A stretch of DNA of 64,000 nt from positions 47,951 through 111,950 of the forward strand of contig JADMKE010000026.1 in assembly GCA_018780035.1 (NCBI GenBank), written 5' to 3'. The position numbers and the translations under genes are program-made. A model generated the notes under the pieces. The model did not search any database, had not been told where the DNA came from, and saw nothing but the letters and a program-made list of their open reading frames with translations. Below are positions 10,701 to 19,713 of this stretch, one piece after another. Within the stretch, counting starts at the first letter, position 1. Every line of letters begins with the position of its first letter. The DNA comes from Candidatus Sericytochromatia bacterium (GTDB lineage: Bacteria > Cyanobacteriota > Sericytochromatia > UBA7694).

Positions 10701-13452
10701 GGCCCATTCCTATTGGCGCATGAAAGGCCTGGCGGTGGAATTGGTGATTTTAAACGAAGATGTCTCTGTCTATCGCCAGTCGCTGCACGACCAAATTACC
10801 AGCCTGATTGCCGCAGGCATCGAAGCACAAATGCTCGATCGCCCCAATGGCATCTTTGTGCGGCGGCTGGAGCAAATCCCCAACGATGATCGGCTTTTGT
10901 TGATGGCGGTTGCACGGATCATTCTCGACGACGAAAATGGCAGCTTGGCAGAGCAGATCGAATTGCGCAGCGTGCGTGATCCGGTGATGCCCGAGCTGGT
11001 GCCCAGCCGTCTGCCCAAAACGGGTTTGTCTGTGCAATTGCCCAAGCCAGAGCGGCTGTTTGAAAATGGCATTGGGGGCTTTGCCCCTGATGGCCGTGAA
11101 TATGTGATCGTGCTGGAACCCGGCCAAATGACACCTGCCCCTTGGGTCAATGTGATTGCCAATCCCTTTTTTGGCACCTTGGTCAGCGAGAGTGGTGGGG
11201 GGTATACCTGGTTTGAAAATGCCCACGAATACCGCTTGACCCCGTGGAGCAATGATCCTGTGGGAGATCCCCCCGGGGAGGCCTTTTATATCCGCGATGA
11301 ACAAACCGGTGAATACTGGTCTCCCATGCCTGCTCCGGCCCGAGGCAAGACCGCTTATACTGTGCGTCATGGCTTTGGCTATAGCGTATTTGAACACAGC
11401 GAAAATGGCATCCGGTCGGAGTTGTGGGTCTATGTTGCCAAAGATGCCCCAGTCAAATTCTCGGTCTTAAAATTGACCAATTTATCTGGGCGGCCCCGCC
11501 GCATCTCGGTGAGCCATTATTGTGAGTGGGTCTTGGGCGATTTACGTGCCAAAAGCCTTTTGCATGTGCAGACCCAGATCGATCTCAAAACCGGGACCTT
11601 GCTGGCCCGCAATTATTACAATTCAGAGTTTGCAGACTGCATTGCCTTTTTGGATGTCAACGATATTAGCCGTACCTTTAGCGGCGATCGCAAGGAGTTT
11701 ATTGGGCGCAACCGCGATCTGTCGCAGCCTGCTGCGCTCAAACGAACCAAGCTTTCAGGCAAAGTGGGGGCCGGTCTCGACCCCTGCGCTGCGGTTCAGG
11801 TCTTTTATGATTTGGCTGTGGGCCAAGAGCGCGAAATTATCTTTCGCCTGGGGGTGAGTCGCAGCCTGCTCGATGTGCAAAACCTGATTCAGCGTTTTCG
11901 CCGGACCGATGCCGCTGAAACGGCACTCAAAGACGTTTTGGCCTATTGGCATCAGACCCTGGGCCAAGTCCAGATCGAAACCCCCGACCCGGCGGTCAAT
12001 ATTCCCGCCAATGGTTGGCTGCTCTACCAGGTCTTGAGCTGTCGTCTTTGGGGACGAACGGGTTTTTACCAATCGGGGGGAGCCTTTGGTTTTCGCGATC
12101 AATTGCAAGACGTGATGGCTTTGGTCCACAGCGAGCCGGGGCTGATGGGTGAACATCTGCTGCGAGCGGCTGCTCACCAATTTCGCGAAGGCGATGTGCA
12201 ACACTGGTGGCATCCACCTTCTGGACGGGGGGTGCGCACGCATTTTTCCGATGATTATCTCTGGTTGCCCTTTGTGCTCTGTCACTATGTGCGCCAATTG
12301 GCAGATACCGGCATTCTCGACGAAAAAGTGCCCTTTCTTGAGGGCCGCCCAGTTCAGCCCGAAGAAGAGGCCTATTACGATCTGCACCACCGTTCCGAAG
12401 AGTCGGCTTCGCTTTATGAACACGCGGTGCGTGCGATTGAAAGAGGCCTGGAGCGGGGCATTCATGGCCTGCCCCTGATGGGCTCTGGCGATTGGAACGA
12501 TGGCATGAACCGGGTCGGCAGCGGCGGAAAAGGGGAAAGTGTTTGGTTGGCCTTCTTTTTGTACGACGTGCTGAACCAATTTGCCTCTTTGGCTGAGGCC
12601 CATGGGGATAGCTTATTTGCCAGGCGTTGCCACCAGCAGGCCCAAGAGCTGCAGACCCAAATCGAGGCCAACGGCTGGGATGGTCAGTGGTATTTGCGTG
12701 CCTATTTTGACAATGGCGAAAAGCTGGGCTCCCATACCCAGCGTGAGTGCCAAATAGATGCCTTGCCACAAAGCTGGTCTGTGATCAGTGGGGCCGCCTC
12801 ACTGGGACGTTCCCGCGAGGCCATGCGCTCGGTTGACTTGCGTCTGATTCGGCGCAAAGCGGGTTTGATTCAACTCTTTGATCCCCCCTTTCAGGGGCAC
12901 GACCTCAACCCCGGCTATATTCAGGGATATATGCCCGGCGTGCGCGAAAACGGGGGGCAATACACCCACGCTGCAATTTGGACCGTGATGGCATTTGCCA
13001 TGATGGGGGAAAGTGAAAAGGCCTGGGCGCTGTTTAAAATGCTCAATCCGATTCAACATACCAGCAGTCCCGAGCAAATCGCCATTTACAAAGTGGAGCC
13101 CTATGTGGTTGCTGCCGATGTCTATGCTGTGGCCCCGCATATGGGCCGGGGCGGCTGGACCTGGTACACAGGTTCCGCCAGTTGGATGTATCGGCTGCTC
13201 TTGGAAAACCTGCTCGGCATCGAGCGCAGGGGGGATTTCCTGATTTTAAAACCGCTTTTGCCCTTGGACTGGGACTATTTTAAGATTCACTACCGTTTCA
13301 AACAGACGCTTTACCATATTCATGTGTGCCGCAAAGCAGCGGAGCAGGCTCTTGAACCCCTGCTGCTTGTCGATGGCCTCGCCCTGGAAGGGAATTCCTT
13401 TTTGCTGAGCGACGATAGCCGAGAACACGATGTCACGTTTACACTGGATTAA
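4720..13452 (+). CDS. ndvB: Cyclic beta-1,2-glucan synthase-like giant enzyme (NdvB/Cgs type: GT84 + glucoamylase-like + GH94)
   Basis: 2910-aa ORF; GT region LITLDSDTQLPRDTARTLVGTMAHPLNRP, several TM segments, GH94 motifs GSGDWNDGMNRVG and NPGYIQGYMPGVRENGGQYTHAAIW; ATG at 4720 preferred over TTG 4687. Confidence 0.9.
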   Translation: MLQAIFPRFQAWITRQYFPHDLNREQPLRAELLSVEQLTRFAHSLAETHQISPQQGQHRLLAQLDQNEQSLRSFNHATHAVHPNQRLTPAAEWMLDNFYLLEEQIQMARRHLPPSYSRELPLLVNPLNQGFPRVYDLVLELISHVDAQIDGRSLSSFVDAYQKVTPLKLGELWAIPIMLRLALIENLQRITQRLTLASEESDLAVVWIDRLQDMAEKNPSNLVVVVADMARSDFPVSSAFVAEFCQRLSRHSPVLHLARTTWLEQRLVAQGLSTEQLIHLESQNQAADQVSVSHSIASLRFLSAMDWKAFVETLSLVEQTLHVDPACVYTTMDFATRDRYRHAVEFLARHSPLSEVEVAQAAIQLAEKGAEKAGNNDRLGHVGYYLVDKGLSDLGERIQVRWPLASRMERLIQRSPLLFYTGGISLFTLLATLGFVRMAQATEIQGWRFVLFSLLFLLSSSQLALAFVNGLTAFFIQPHRLPRLDFTAGIVPECETMVVVPTMLTSLQGVDQLIENLEIHHLSNRDAHLHFGLLTDFADAETESRPEDLALLQRARAGIQMLNQKYLSQSESRFYLFHRPRTWNASEGLWMGYERKRGKLMAFNALLRGGEERAFAEIFGDLQLLPLIKYVITLDSDTQLPRDTARTLVGTMAHPLNRPVFDPARGVVAEGYSILQPRMGVSLPSARRSWFVWLFAGEAGIDPYTQEVSDVYQDLFQEGSFIGKGIYDVDAFQRAMEGRFPENKVLSHDLLEACHARSALISDVELYEAYPYRYNVDMKRRHRWIRGDWQIAQWLLPRVPGPDARKIANPLSALSQWKIFDNLRRSLIPIALLSFLLGSWLCLPELGGLGILLVLPLIVLPNLISLVFNLLRKPEDSTLKTHLRTMGVSSIRQMGHVFLILAFLPYDAYMSLDAIGRTLMRLLLTRKRLLEWHTSSDSELTLRTDLGSFYVNMWIVPSTALITGLLLVQLFPRHLLGLLPWALPLLLVWLAAPWIAWWISQPLQAKTPKLQPEQLRFLRQTARKTWHFFEVFVSAEENHLPPDNFQEFPKPTIASRTSPTNMGLALMANLAAWDFGYLSLSGFMTRTQNALSSMQKLERYRGHFYNWYDTRSLQPLLPHYVSSVDSGNLAGNLLTLSAGLRGLGQEVCFSGQAFEGLQDTLQILVAEAAEWPLIPVIARFSKALGTVPNGLRERLHLWGHLSDLATELLSALPPEKEPLKMWGQILSESCLAQHEEMDYLLPWLALERPLRLQEMQAQSPLVLALDTLESAPSLLTIAQAAEQFRPLIQVALQAISLSAEQGVSERAYLVSLLNNLDLASHRAQIYLNQLETLAAEAEQLGDMDFGFLYEPSRALFSIGFNVSERRMDNSFYDLLASEARLCSYIAIALGQVPQDHWFSLGRLLVASQNEPLLVSWSGSMFEYLMPMLVMPTYENTMLAHSCQAAVKQQIAYGKLRGVPWGISESGYNRTDVQLNYQYRAFGVPGLGLKRGLAEDLVIAPYASAMALMVDPLAACENLIQLAAEGREGPYGFYEAIDYTPARLNPDESSALICSYMAHHQGMSLLALLTLLQDSPMQKRFMAYPPFKAAELLLQERVPKTAASIFAQDLELEVSRILSSDAESAMRIFTNPSPHTPDVHLLSNGRYHLAISSAGSGYSRWNDLAVTRWREDVTRDPWGSFVYLRDLASGDYWSAAFHPSLRPCKNYEAIFTQARAEFRHQHASLEVHTEISVSPEDDVELRRIRITNRSSVQRRIELTSYSEVVLTSPAAEAMHPAFNNLFIQTEFLPEASALLCSRRASSPEETPPWLLHLMLVQAGETDQISCETDRLRFIGRGGTLQAPLALKQIAPLSNTVGAVLDPIVSLRRTVILPPHATTVVDVVLGMAETRDLALAQIEKYQSSLMADRAFDLAWTHSQVTLRQLNATDGEAQLYGRLAKALIFADASRRASPTLLRSNTRSQSGLWSYGISGDVPIVLLQIRDSEKMELVRQLIRAHSYWRMKGLAVELVILNEDVSVYRQSLHDQITSLIAAGIEAQMLDRPNGIFVRRLEQIPNDDRLLLMAVARIILDDENGSLAEQIELRSVRDPVMPELVPSRLPKTGLSVQLPKPERLFENGIGGFAPDGREYVIVLEPGQMTPAPWVNVIANPFFGTLVSESGGGYTWFENAHEYRLTPWSNDPVGDPPGEAFYIRDEQTGEYWSPMPAPARGKTAYTVRHGFGYSVFEHSENGIRSELWVYVAKDAPVKFSVLKLTNLSGRPRRISVSHYCEWVLGDLRAKSLLHVQTQIDLKTGTLLARNYYNSEFADCIAFLDVNDISRTFSGDRKEFIGRNRDLSQPAALKRTKLSGKVGAGLDPCAAVQVFYDLAVGQEREIIFRLGVSRSLLDVQNLIQRFRRTDAAETALKDVLAYWHQTLGQVQIETPDPAVNIPANGWLLYQVLSCRLWGRTGFYQSGGAFGFRDQLQDVMALVHSEPGLMGEHLLRAAAHQFREGDVQHWWHPPSGRGVRTHFSDDYLWLPFVLCHYVRQLADTGILDEKVPFLEGRPVQPEEEAYYDLHHRSEESASLYEHAVRAIERGLERGIHGLPLMGSGDWNDGMNRVGSGGKGESVWLAFFLYDVLNQFASLAEAHGDSLFARRCHQQAQELQTQIEANGWDGQWYLRAYFDNGEKLGSHTQRECQIDALPQSWSVISGAASLGRSREAMRSVDLRLIRRKAGLIQLFDPPFQGHDLNPGYIQGYMPGVRENGGQYTHAAIWTVMAFAMMGESEKAWALFKMLNPIQHTSSPEQIAIYKVEPYVVAADVYAVAPHMGRGGWTWYTGSASWMYRLLLENLLGIERRGDFLILKPLLPLDWDYFKIHYRFKQTLYHIHVCRKAAEQALEPLLLVDGLALEGNSFLLSDDSREHDVTFTLD

Positions 13453-13476
13453 ACAGATGCAAAAGGGGGCTTGAGC

Positions 13477-15051
13477 ATGGATGAACTGAGCTTGCCTGAA
13501 AACCATTTACCAGAACGCTTTCAACTTGAACGTGCGCTGGGACAAGGCAGTTTTGGCAAGACCTATTTGGCCTTTGACAGCGAGAGTGAGCTGCCCTGTG
13601 TGGTCAAACAGCTGTCATTCAGGCATTTGCAGAATTGGAAAGCCTATGAACTCTTTGAGCGCGAGGCCAAAGTGCTCGAACTTCTAGACCATCCACGTAT
13701 TCCCCGATTTTTGGGCTTCTACAGCCAAGCCGAGGCAGGGGATCAACAGGCCTATCTGGTGCAGGGCTATATCCCCGGCCAGACCCTCACCGCCGCTGTG
13801 GAAGCGGGCAAGCGCTTTCGCGAACCCGAAATTGTGGCCATTGCTGAGAAAATGCTCGAACTCCTGGACTATCTGCACAGCTTTTCGCCACCCGTGATCC
13901 ACCGCGATATTAAACCCGATAATCTGATTCTCTCCCCCGAGGGCGAGCCCTATCTGGTGGATTTTGGTGCCGTCAATGCCCATCTGCACAGCGCAGGTTC
14001 GACGATTGTCGGCACCTTTGGCTATATGCCGCCCGAGCAATTGGATGGCCGGGCGGTGCCAGCCTCTGACCTCTTTGGGCTGGGCGCAACCCTGATCTAT
14101 GCCCTGACAGGCCTTGAGCCGGGGCTGATCGAAAAAGAAAATCTCAGCCTGAATTTTCGCCCCCATGTCCAGATTTCAGAAGGGCTGGCCCAATGGCTCG
14201 AAACCCTCACCCAAGCCGACTGGAAAAAACGCTTTCAATCGGCCGCAGAGGCTTTGAGCGCACTGCAGCAGCGCCACAGCTTGCGTCCCCCGCAGGGGCC
14301 GCTTCAAGCGCGAAACAAATTGAAAGGCCCCTTGATCGCTCTGGGATTGGCCGGGTTGGTTGGCATTGCGCTGCTTGTCTTTAAACCGGCTTTGCCTGTA
14401 GACGGCGTCAAAGGCCGCCTGAGTTATGCCGGTGGCCAGGCTTTGCCCGCCATCACGCCCCGCTTCTGGCTGCGCGACGAAGTGTCGCGCCAACGCGTCA
14501 AACCGATCGTCAATTACAGCCAGGGGCAGTTTGAAATTCGCGGTCTGCCGCCGGGCAAATATGGCCTGAATGTGACTTACGACGCCAATCCGAGTAATCC
14601 CATTCAGTATCCGGGGGATTTGCGCGCCTGGAGCGTGTTTGAAATCAAAGCCGGGCAGCCGCCGCCCGAATTGGGCATGGCCTTGGTGAAATTGATTCAC
14701 CTCAGTTCCCCTGTGGACAATAACCGCCCCCTGCCTGGTTGGGAGCAGCCCTGTGGTGCGGGTTCTCCGCAGCCTGCAGATGTTTCGTTTGTCTGGGACA
14801 GCCTGGGGCCAGGCGTGCGTTATAATTACCAAATTCAGGAATGGGCCTGTTCTGCAACCGCCCAAGCGCCCCAAAAGGTCATGAATCAAGGCAATACGGA
14901 ACAAAACAAACTCTCACTTCAATTGCCCGAGAATACAAAAGGGTATTATTATCGTTTTGTGCTCGAAGCCTGGCAAGGGGGGCAGAATATCGGGCGCTTG
15001 CGCACCCATGGCAGCCAAGACCACGATTGGGACTTTGTTTTTGTGCGTTGA
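13477..15051 (+). CDS. Membrane-anchored Ser/Thr protein kinase with C-terminal extracellular sensor-like region
   Basis: LGQGSFGKTYLAFD, HRDIKPDNLIL, DFGAVN, one TM (GPLIALGLAGLVGIALLVF), then beta-rich extracellular region. Confidence 0.9.
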   Translation: MDELSLPENHLPERFQLERALGQGSFGKTYLAFDSESELPCVVKQLSFRHLQNWKAYELFEREAKVLELLDHPRIPRFLGFYSQAEAGDQQAYLVQGYIPGQTLTAAVEAGKRFREPEIVAIAEKMLELLDYLHSFSPPVIHRDIKPDNLILSPEGEPYLVDFGAVNAHLHSAGSTIVGTFGYMPPEQLDGRAVPASDLFGLGATLIYALTGLEPGLIEKENLSLNFRPHVQISEGLAQWLETLTQADWKKRFQSAAEALSALQQRHSLRPPQGPLQARNKLKGPLIALGLAGLVGIALLVFKPALPVDGVKGRLSYAGGQALPAITPRFWLRDEVSRQRVKPIVNYSQGQFEIRGLPPGKYGLNVTYDANPSNPIQYPGDLRAWSVFEIKAGQPPPELGMALVKLIHLSSPVDNNRPLPGWEQPCGAGSPQPADVSFVWDSLGPGVRYNYQIQEWACSATAQAPQKVMNQGNTEQNKLSLQLPENTKGYYYRFVLEAWQGGQNIGRLRTHGSQDHDWDFVFVR

Positions 15052-15127
15052 TTGAGCCCCAAGAACCCATCCCAAATCTATTTCTAAAGGCTATAATGCA
15101 GCATCTATCCCCCTGCTGGAGAAGTCA

Positions 15128-16126
15128 ATGAAATCTGCTTTTTTGCTGAGCTGTGTGTTTCTGAGTGCCTTATATGCCCCTGCTGTTTGGGCGGCTGAGA
15201 CCCCCCAAGATCGCATTCAAGATCGAAGTCAAGATCGCTTTGTCAAAGACAAGGCGGTCTGTGAAGATATTCATGGGCAGGCGGCGCAAACCCGGATTGC
15301 GGCATGTACACGGGCCTTGGCCTTTACTGTCAAAGATGCCCGCCTGTGGTTTTACCGGGCCTATGCCTGGGACGATTTGGAGGACCCCCGCCGCTCGGTT
15401 TTGGATTTGGGCACGGCCATCAAATTTGATCCTGACTATGCCGATGCCTATTACAATCGGGGCTTGGCCTATTTTGCGCTCAAACAATACGCGCTGGCTT
15501 TGGCCGATTATAGCCGTGTCTTGGAATTGGAACCGAATGATCCCGATACCTGGCTCAATCGGGGCAATGTCTATTATGCGCAAAAAAACCTGGCTCAGGC
15601 TTTGGCTGATTACGAACAGGTTTTGGTATTAGAGCCCGAATACCCCAAAGGTCTGTATAACCGCGCCCTGATCTGGACTGAACTGGGGGAGCACGACAAA
15701 GCCCTTCGCGACTATACCCATTTGATACTGCTGCTGCCCAACGAAATTGAACACTATCTCAAACGGGCCTGGATCTACGCCCTACAAGCGGAGTTTGCCG
15801 AGGCCGAAGCCGATCTCAATGTGGCTTTACAGCTCTTGCCCGACGCCCCCAACAGTTTGGAAACCCTTGCTTGGGTCTATTATTTGCAGGGCAAAACCGA
15901 AGCCGCTCGTGCGGCCTTTACCCAACTCTGGCCTTTGATTGAAGGGCCCGCCGATTGGGCGGCCTGGATCGACGAGCATCAAACCCAGCTTTTAACAGGT
16001 TTAACCCTCAGCGAAAGTCAAAAGCAAGCGCTGCAAGCCCTTTTGCAAAAATCCCGAGAGAGCAATGAACTGAATGATTTGAAAGCTGTTTACGAAGCGT
16101 TCTTGGCGCTGCGCACCTCCGATTAA
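15128..16126 (+). CDS. Secreted TPR-repeat protein
   Basis: Signal peptide MKSAFLLSCVFLSALYAPAVWA; TPRs YADAYYNRGLAYFALKQYALALADYSRVLELEP. Confidence 0.85.
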   Translation: MKSAFLLSCVFLSALYAPAVWAAETPQDRIQDRSQDRFVKDKAVCEDIHGQAAQTRIAACTRALAFTVKDARLWFYRAYAWDDLEDPRRSVLDLGTAIKFDPDYADAYYNRGLAYFALKQYALALADYSRVLELEPNDPDTWLNRGNVYYAQKNLAQALADYEQVLVLEPEYPKGLYNRALIWTELGEHDKALRDYTHLILLLPNEIEHYLKRAWIYALQAEFAEAEADLNVALQLLPDAPNSLETLAWVYYLQGKTEAARAAFTQLWPLIEGPADWAAWIDEHQTQLLTGLTLSESQKQALQALLQKSRESNELNDLKAVYEAFLALRTSD

Positions 16127-16230
16127 ATCTAAACAGGCAAAAAGATTCTTTCGTTTTTTCGAATTTATACGGTTTTGGCTAAAAACCCGTGCCATAATAA
16201 TCTTTAACCTGGGGCAAATCGGAGGACACA

Positions 16231-17583
16231 ATGTATCACTTACACCGACCACAAAGTAGATTAGGTCTGATTTTGAGGGCGTTTTTGCCCACACTGCTGG
16301 CCACCTCTCTGGTCAGCGGCTTGGTGGCGTGTCAAGTCTCAACACAATTGTCTACTCCCCGCGTCCAAGCTTCAGCTTCGGCCTCACCTGTTGCTGCTGC
16401 TTCAGCCGCTCTGGCCAAAACAGCCACCACTGAGAGCGCTTTTCAAATCGTGCAAGGCCGTGTGCTCTTGCCCAGCGGTGTGCGCCAAGAGACAGCTGGC
16501 GTGCTGTTGCCCTCGGGTGTTTTATTGCCTTCGGGTGTGCTTCTGCCCTCAGGGGCCACGGCCGAAAAGGCGGGTGTGCTCTTGCCTTCGGGGGCTCAAG
16601 CTGAGACAGGTACTGCAGACTATAGCAATATTTCGTTTAAAATCACCGCTTACAATGCCAGTACAGATCAGGTTGTGGCCCAAACCGAGTCGGATGATGC
16701 CGGGGCCTATGTGCTGAGCAAAATTCCCACCGATACCGCTGTGCGCATCGCCGCAGAGGCCAAAAATTTACCCGATATGACCCTGCAGGCCTTTGTGACC
16801 CTTCCCAGCGAGGCCGAGACCCCTCTCAATCGGAATATCACCAGCGCGACCACGGCGGCGGTTTTGCTCGCAAAAGAGGCACAGGCCAATGCCGATTTAA
16901 AAACCCTGCCCCAGACCAATATCCAAAACACCAGCGATTTTTCGCAGCCGGTGCAACAAGTGGCGACAGAGTTGGAAAAACAGCTCGGACGCAAACCGAT
17001 CAGCCGCTTATCCGATCTTTCGTCGGATCCCAAAATCTTCTTGGAACAGCTCAAAGAATTGCTCAAAAACAACCCACAATTGCGTGAGCCTGCCCGCGAT
17101 CCGTTTAGAGATCCCAATTTATTGGGGCGGAATTTTGATCCGAGTAAATGGCCCTTTCCGACCCAATACTTTAAACCCACCCAGGGCCAAAGACAGCCCA
17201 CGCTGCCCGATGGTACCTGCCCAGCGCCACCGCCGGGACCCGGTGGTGAGATTTTCCCGCCTGCCAAGACCGATGCCGATGGCTATTGTCCGGCGCCGAA
17301 GGCCGACCAACCCGACGCTCCCGGTGGGCTCGTGATTATTCCCGAAGCAGGAGGGGTGCCCATTTTGGTGCCTGGCGCGATGGGCACACCTGTGCCAAGC
17401 AACCCTCAGCAGACCGAAAAACGGCCAGATTTGGCCAAAGCCGCTGCAACACTGGGAATCACCGAGCAAAAACTGCGTGAGGCCCTCGGACCCCCGCCGC
17501 CCAATTTGCAAACAGCGGCACAGAAGTTGGGCATCACCTTTGAAAAGCTCAAAGAGGCCCTCGATAAATCGATCTCAAATTAG
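16231..17583 (+). CDS. Lipoprotein with VLLPSG hexapeptide repeats and carboxypeptidase-regulatory-like domain
   Basis: Lipobox LVAC; five VLLPSG motifs; ITAYNASTDQVVAQTESDDAGAYVLSKIP. Confidence 0.65.
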   Translation: MYHLHRPQSRLGLILRAFLPTLLATSLVSGLVACQVSTQLSTPRVQASASASPVAAASAALAKTATTESAFQIVQGRVLLPSGVRQETAGVLLPSGVLLPSGVLLPSGATAEKAGVLLPSGAQAETGTADYSNISFKITAYNASTDQVVAQTESDDAGAYVLSKIPTDTAVRIAAEAKNLPDMTLQAFVTLPSEAETPLNRNITSATTAAVLLAKEAQANADLKTLPQTNIQNTSDFSQPVQQVATELEKQLGRKPISRLSDLSSDPKIFLEQLKELLKNNPQLREPARDPFRDPNLLGRNFDPSKWPFPTQYFKPTQGQRQPTLPDGTCPAPPPGPGGEIFPPAKTDADGYCPAPKADQPDAPGGLVIIPEAGGVPILVPGAMGTPVPSNPQQTEKRPDLAKAAATLGITEQKLREALGPPPPNLQTAAQKLGITFEKLKEALDKSISN

Positions 17584-17668
17584 GCAAGTGAAAGCCCGAT
17601 CACAGCGATAAACCCACTACACCCGTGATTCTCGCTTAAACATCAAACAATGCCATTGGAGAACGTTT

Positions 17669-18958
17669 ATGGACCCCCGCATTTCATCTTTGGGTAGTGA
17701 AGTTTTGTCAGACCTTGCTACGCGCAAACCCATGAAAGCGGGAAGAACAGCGCCTTTAAATCCCAATGATTTAAAATTAATCAACGTCAATAATGACAAT
17801 AAAATCACCACTGACGAACTCAAAGGGGCTTTGGCCCAGAAGCGCGGTGTGGCTGTTGAAACCCTGACTTTTTTGCCTGAAGAAGAAGCCGGTTTGGCCG
17901 AAGATGCCCGCGACCTCACCTCTTTTCTGCGTCGCGGGGGCAAACTTGAGGCCGCTGCAGAGCCCGGTTTTGCTTATGCCGCTACCGGCAAGCAGCCAAC
18001 GCTGAATGACCTGCGTACCGCCGACAATGCTGAAAACCCGATCTCACTTGGGCTCGGCGCGAAAGGCGAAGATGTACGCAAATTGCATGTTTTGCTCAAC
18101 AATTTACACGCCCATGATGAAGATTATTCATCTCTCAATGAACGCAATGATGTCTACAACGAAACGGTCAAAAATGCCATTGCAGAGTTTCAGAAAAACT
18201 ACAATTTACTTGGTACCGAAGGCGTCAGCGAAGGGGTCTTGGATGGCAAGACCCTGCGGGCCTTGGAGCGTGCAGTCGAAGGTGTGATCAAAGAGTCGGA
18301 TATTTATGCGCCTTATGTTCCGATCTCTGAAATGCCCGGTGTGCCCGACAACGACCCCAAACGCCTCGAAGCCCTGCAAAAAATCTCAGACCAGTTGGGT
18401 GCAAAAGGCCTGACCTCTACTGAAATTGAGCAGGCTTTTCAGACTGGGCACGATCTGTCTACTTTTGCGCAAGAGGCAATCGCTGAAGTTGAGTGTAAAT
18501 ACAAAGGGGGATCAGAGAGCTTTTGTTATACCGGTGTCAAAGAGTCGATGGAAGGGGCGCTCAACTACCGTTACCAAGTCTTTAGCGGCAAAGGCGGCAC
18601 TTGGGCCAGCACGGCCGATGAAAATATCTTTAAAAAACGCCCAGACCTCTTTGCCGAACTTACCCTCAGCCGCGAAGAACTCAATTATTTGCCGCCCGGT
18701 GCAATTGTGGTTTATGAACCCGGTGGTGTGGGGCATATTGGCATCAAAGGTTACAATGCCGAAGGCAAACAGCTCGATTTGAGCGACCGGGTGCGCACGG
18801 GGCGCCCATATCCCAACGCCAAATACAAGGTCTTTTTGCCGCTCAAACCGGCTCCACAAGGCGATCGCAATTTTGCTACTGAAAAAGAGAGTCAAGACCT
18901 GAGCCATCTGGAGTACGCGGCCCGAGAGACCTTGGCCCGGCGTAAAAAACGCAGATAG
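17669..18958 (+). CDS. Peptidoglycan-binding + CHAP/NlpC-like hydrolase candidate
   Basis: PG_binding_1-like (LGLGAKGEDVRKLHVLLNNL...VKNAIAEFQKNYNL), C-terminal LPPGAIVVYEPGGVGHIGIKGYN with upstream Cys. Confidence 0.65.
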   Translation: MDPRISSLGSEVLSDLATRKPMKAGRTAPLNPNDLKLINVNNDNKITTDELKGALAQKRGVAVETLTFLPEEEAGLAEDARDLTSFLRRGGKLEAAAEPGFAYAATGKQPTLNDLRTADNAENPISLGLGAKGEDVRKLHVLLNNLHAHDEDYSSLNERNDVYNETVKNAIAEFQKNYNLLGTEGVSEGVLDGKTLRALERAVEGVIKESDIYAPYVPISEMPGVPDNDPKRLEALQKISDQLGAKGLTSTEIEQAFQTGHDLSTFAQEAIAEVECKYKGGSESFCYTGVKESMEGALNYRYQVFSGKGGTWASTADENIFKKRPDLFAELTLSREELNYLPPGAIVVYEPGGVGHIGIKGYNAEGKQLDLSDRVRTGRPYPNAKYKVFLPLKPAPQGDRNFATEKESQDLSHLEYAARETLARRKKRR

Positions 18959-19137
18959 GGAAAATAGTCTCAGAAATTGAATTCTCCTATTGGCCAGAAT
19001 CAGCGCTTTGTCAGAAAGTGCTGAAAAAAGCCTTTAGGCAAATCAACCAACCTTAGCCGGCTTAAATGTCATCAGCTTCACTGATTTTTTTCTGCTGAGG
19101 CGCTAAGCTGGGAAAAAACTGCGTGAGGGCCTTTTCG

Positions 19138-19632
19138 ATGAAACCCATTTTAGCTACGGTCTTGTCTGTTTTTGCCTGTGCAACTCTGCTCAATTGGGTG
19201 CAACCGGTTCAACCGGCCCAGGCCCGCCCCTATGAATTGAATACCCCAGAGGCGCGTGCGTTGGCAGGGGTGATTGACACGGTGCTCACAGCCCACAGCA
19301 AAAAAGACCTCAATCTGCTCATGGCCCAATTTCACCCCGATGTCAAAGCGCTGTGGTCCAACGACAAACAAATGAATTCTTTTGAAGAACTCAAACAGAC
19401 TTACAAAGATTCATTTTTGGGCTATAAAGGCTTCAGTGGCAGTTGGCTGCCTGAATACGTGGATATTGAAGGCAATATGGCCTGGATGATTGGCGAGACC
19501 AGTTGGTCTGCTCAAGCCTTGGACACGGGCAGACAGGTCGATCTCACTGTGCGCAGTACGTATATTTTGCGCAAAGTTGAAGACCGCTGGCAAATTGTCT
19601 TGGAGCACTCTTCTCATCGCCGCAGTGATTGA
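19138..19632 (+). CDS. Secreted SnoaL/NTF2-like (DUF4440-type) protein
   Basis: Signal peptide MKPILATVLSVFACATLLNWVQP; VIDTVLTAHSKKDLNLLMAQFHPDVKALW...GRQVDLTVRSTYILRKVEDRWQIVLEHSS. Confidence 0.7.
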   Translation: MKPILATVLSVFACATLLNWVQPVQPAQARPYELNTPEARALAGVIDTVLTAHSKKDLNLLMAQFHPDVKALWSNDKQMNSFEELKQTYKDSFLGYKGFSGSWLPEYVDIEGNMAWMIGETSWSAQALDTGRQVDLTVRSTYILRKVEDRWQIVLEHSSHRRSD

Positions 19633-19713
19633 TGTTTGGCATTCTGCTTGCCAAGTCGCGCTTGAATCGGCCATAATCTCAAGCAAAGAAGTATGTATCA
19701 GATTGAGGAAAAC

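Noticed and set aside
10750-12769. Long antisense ORFs inside the NdvB-like gene (10750..11397, 11755..12603, 11996..12769 minus)
   Set aside because: Shadow ORFs from GC-rich codon bias; the sense frame has continuous recognisable domains.
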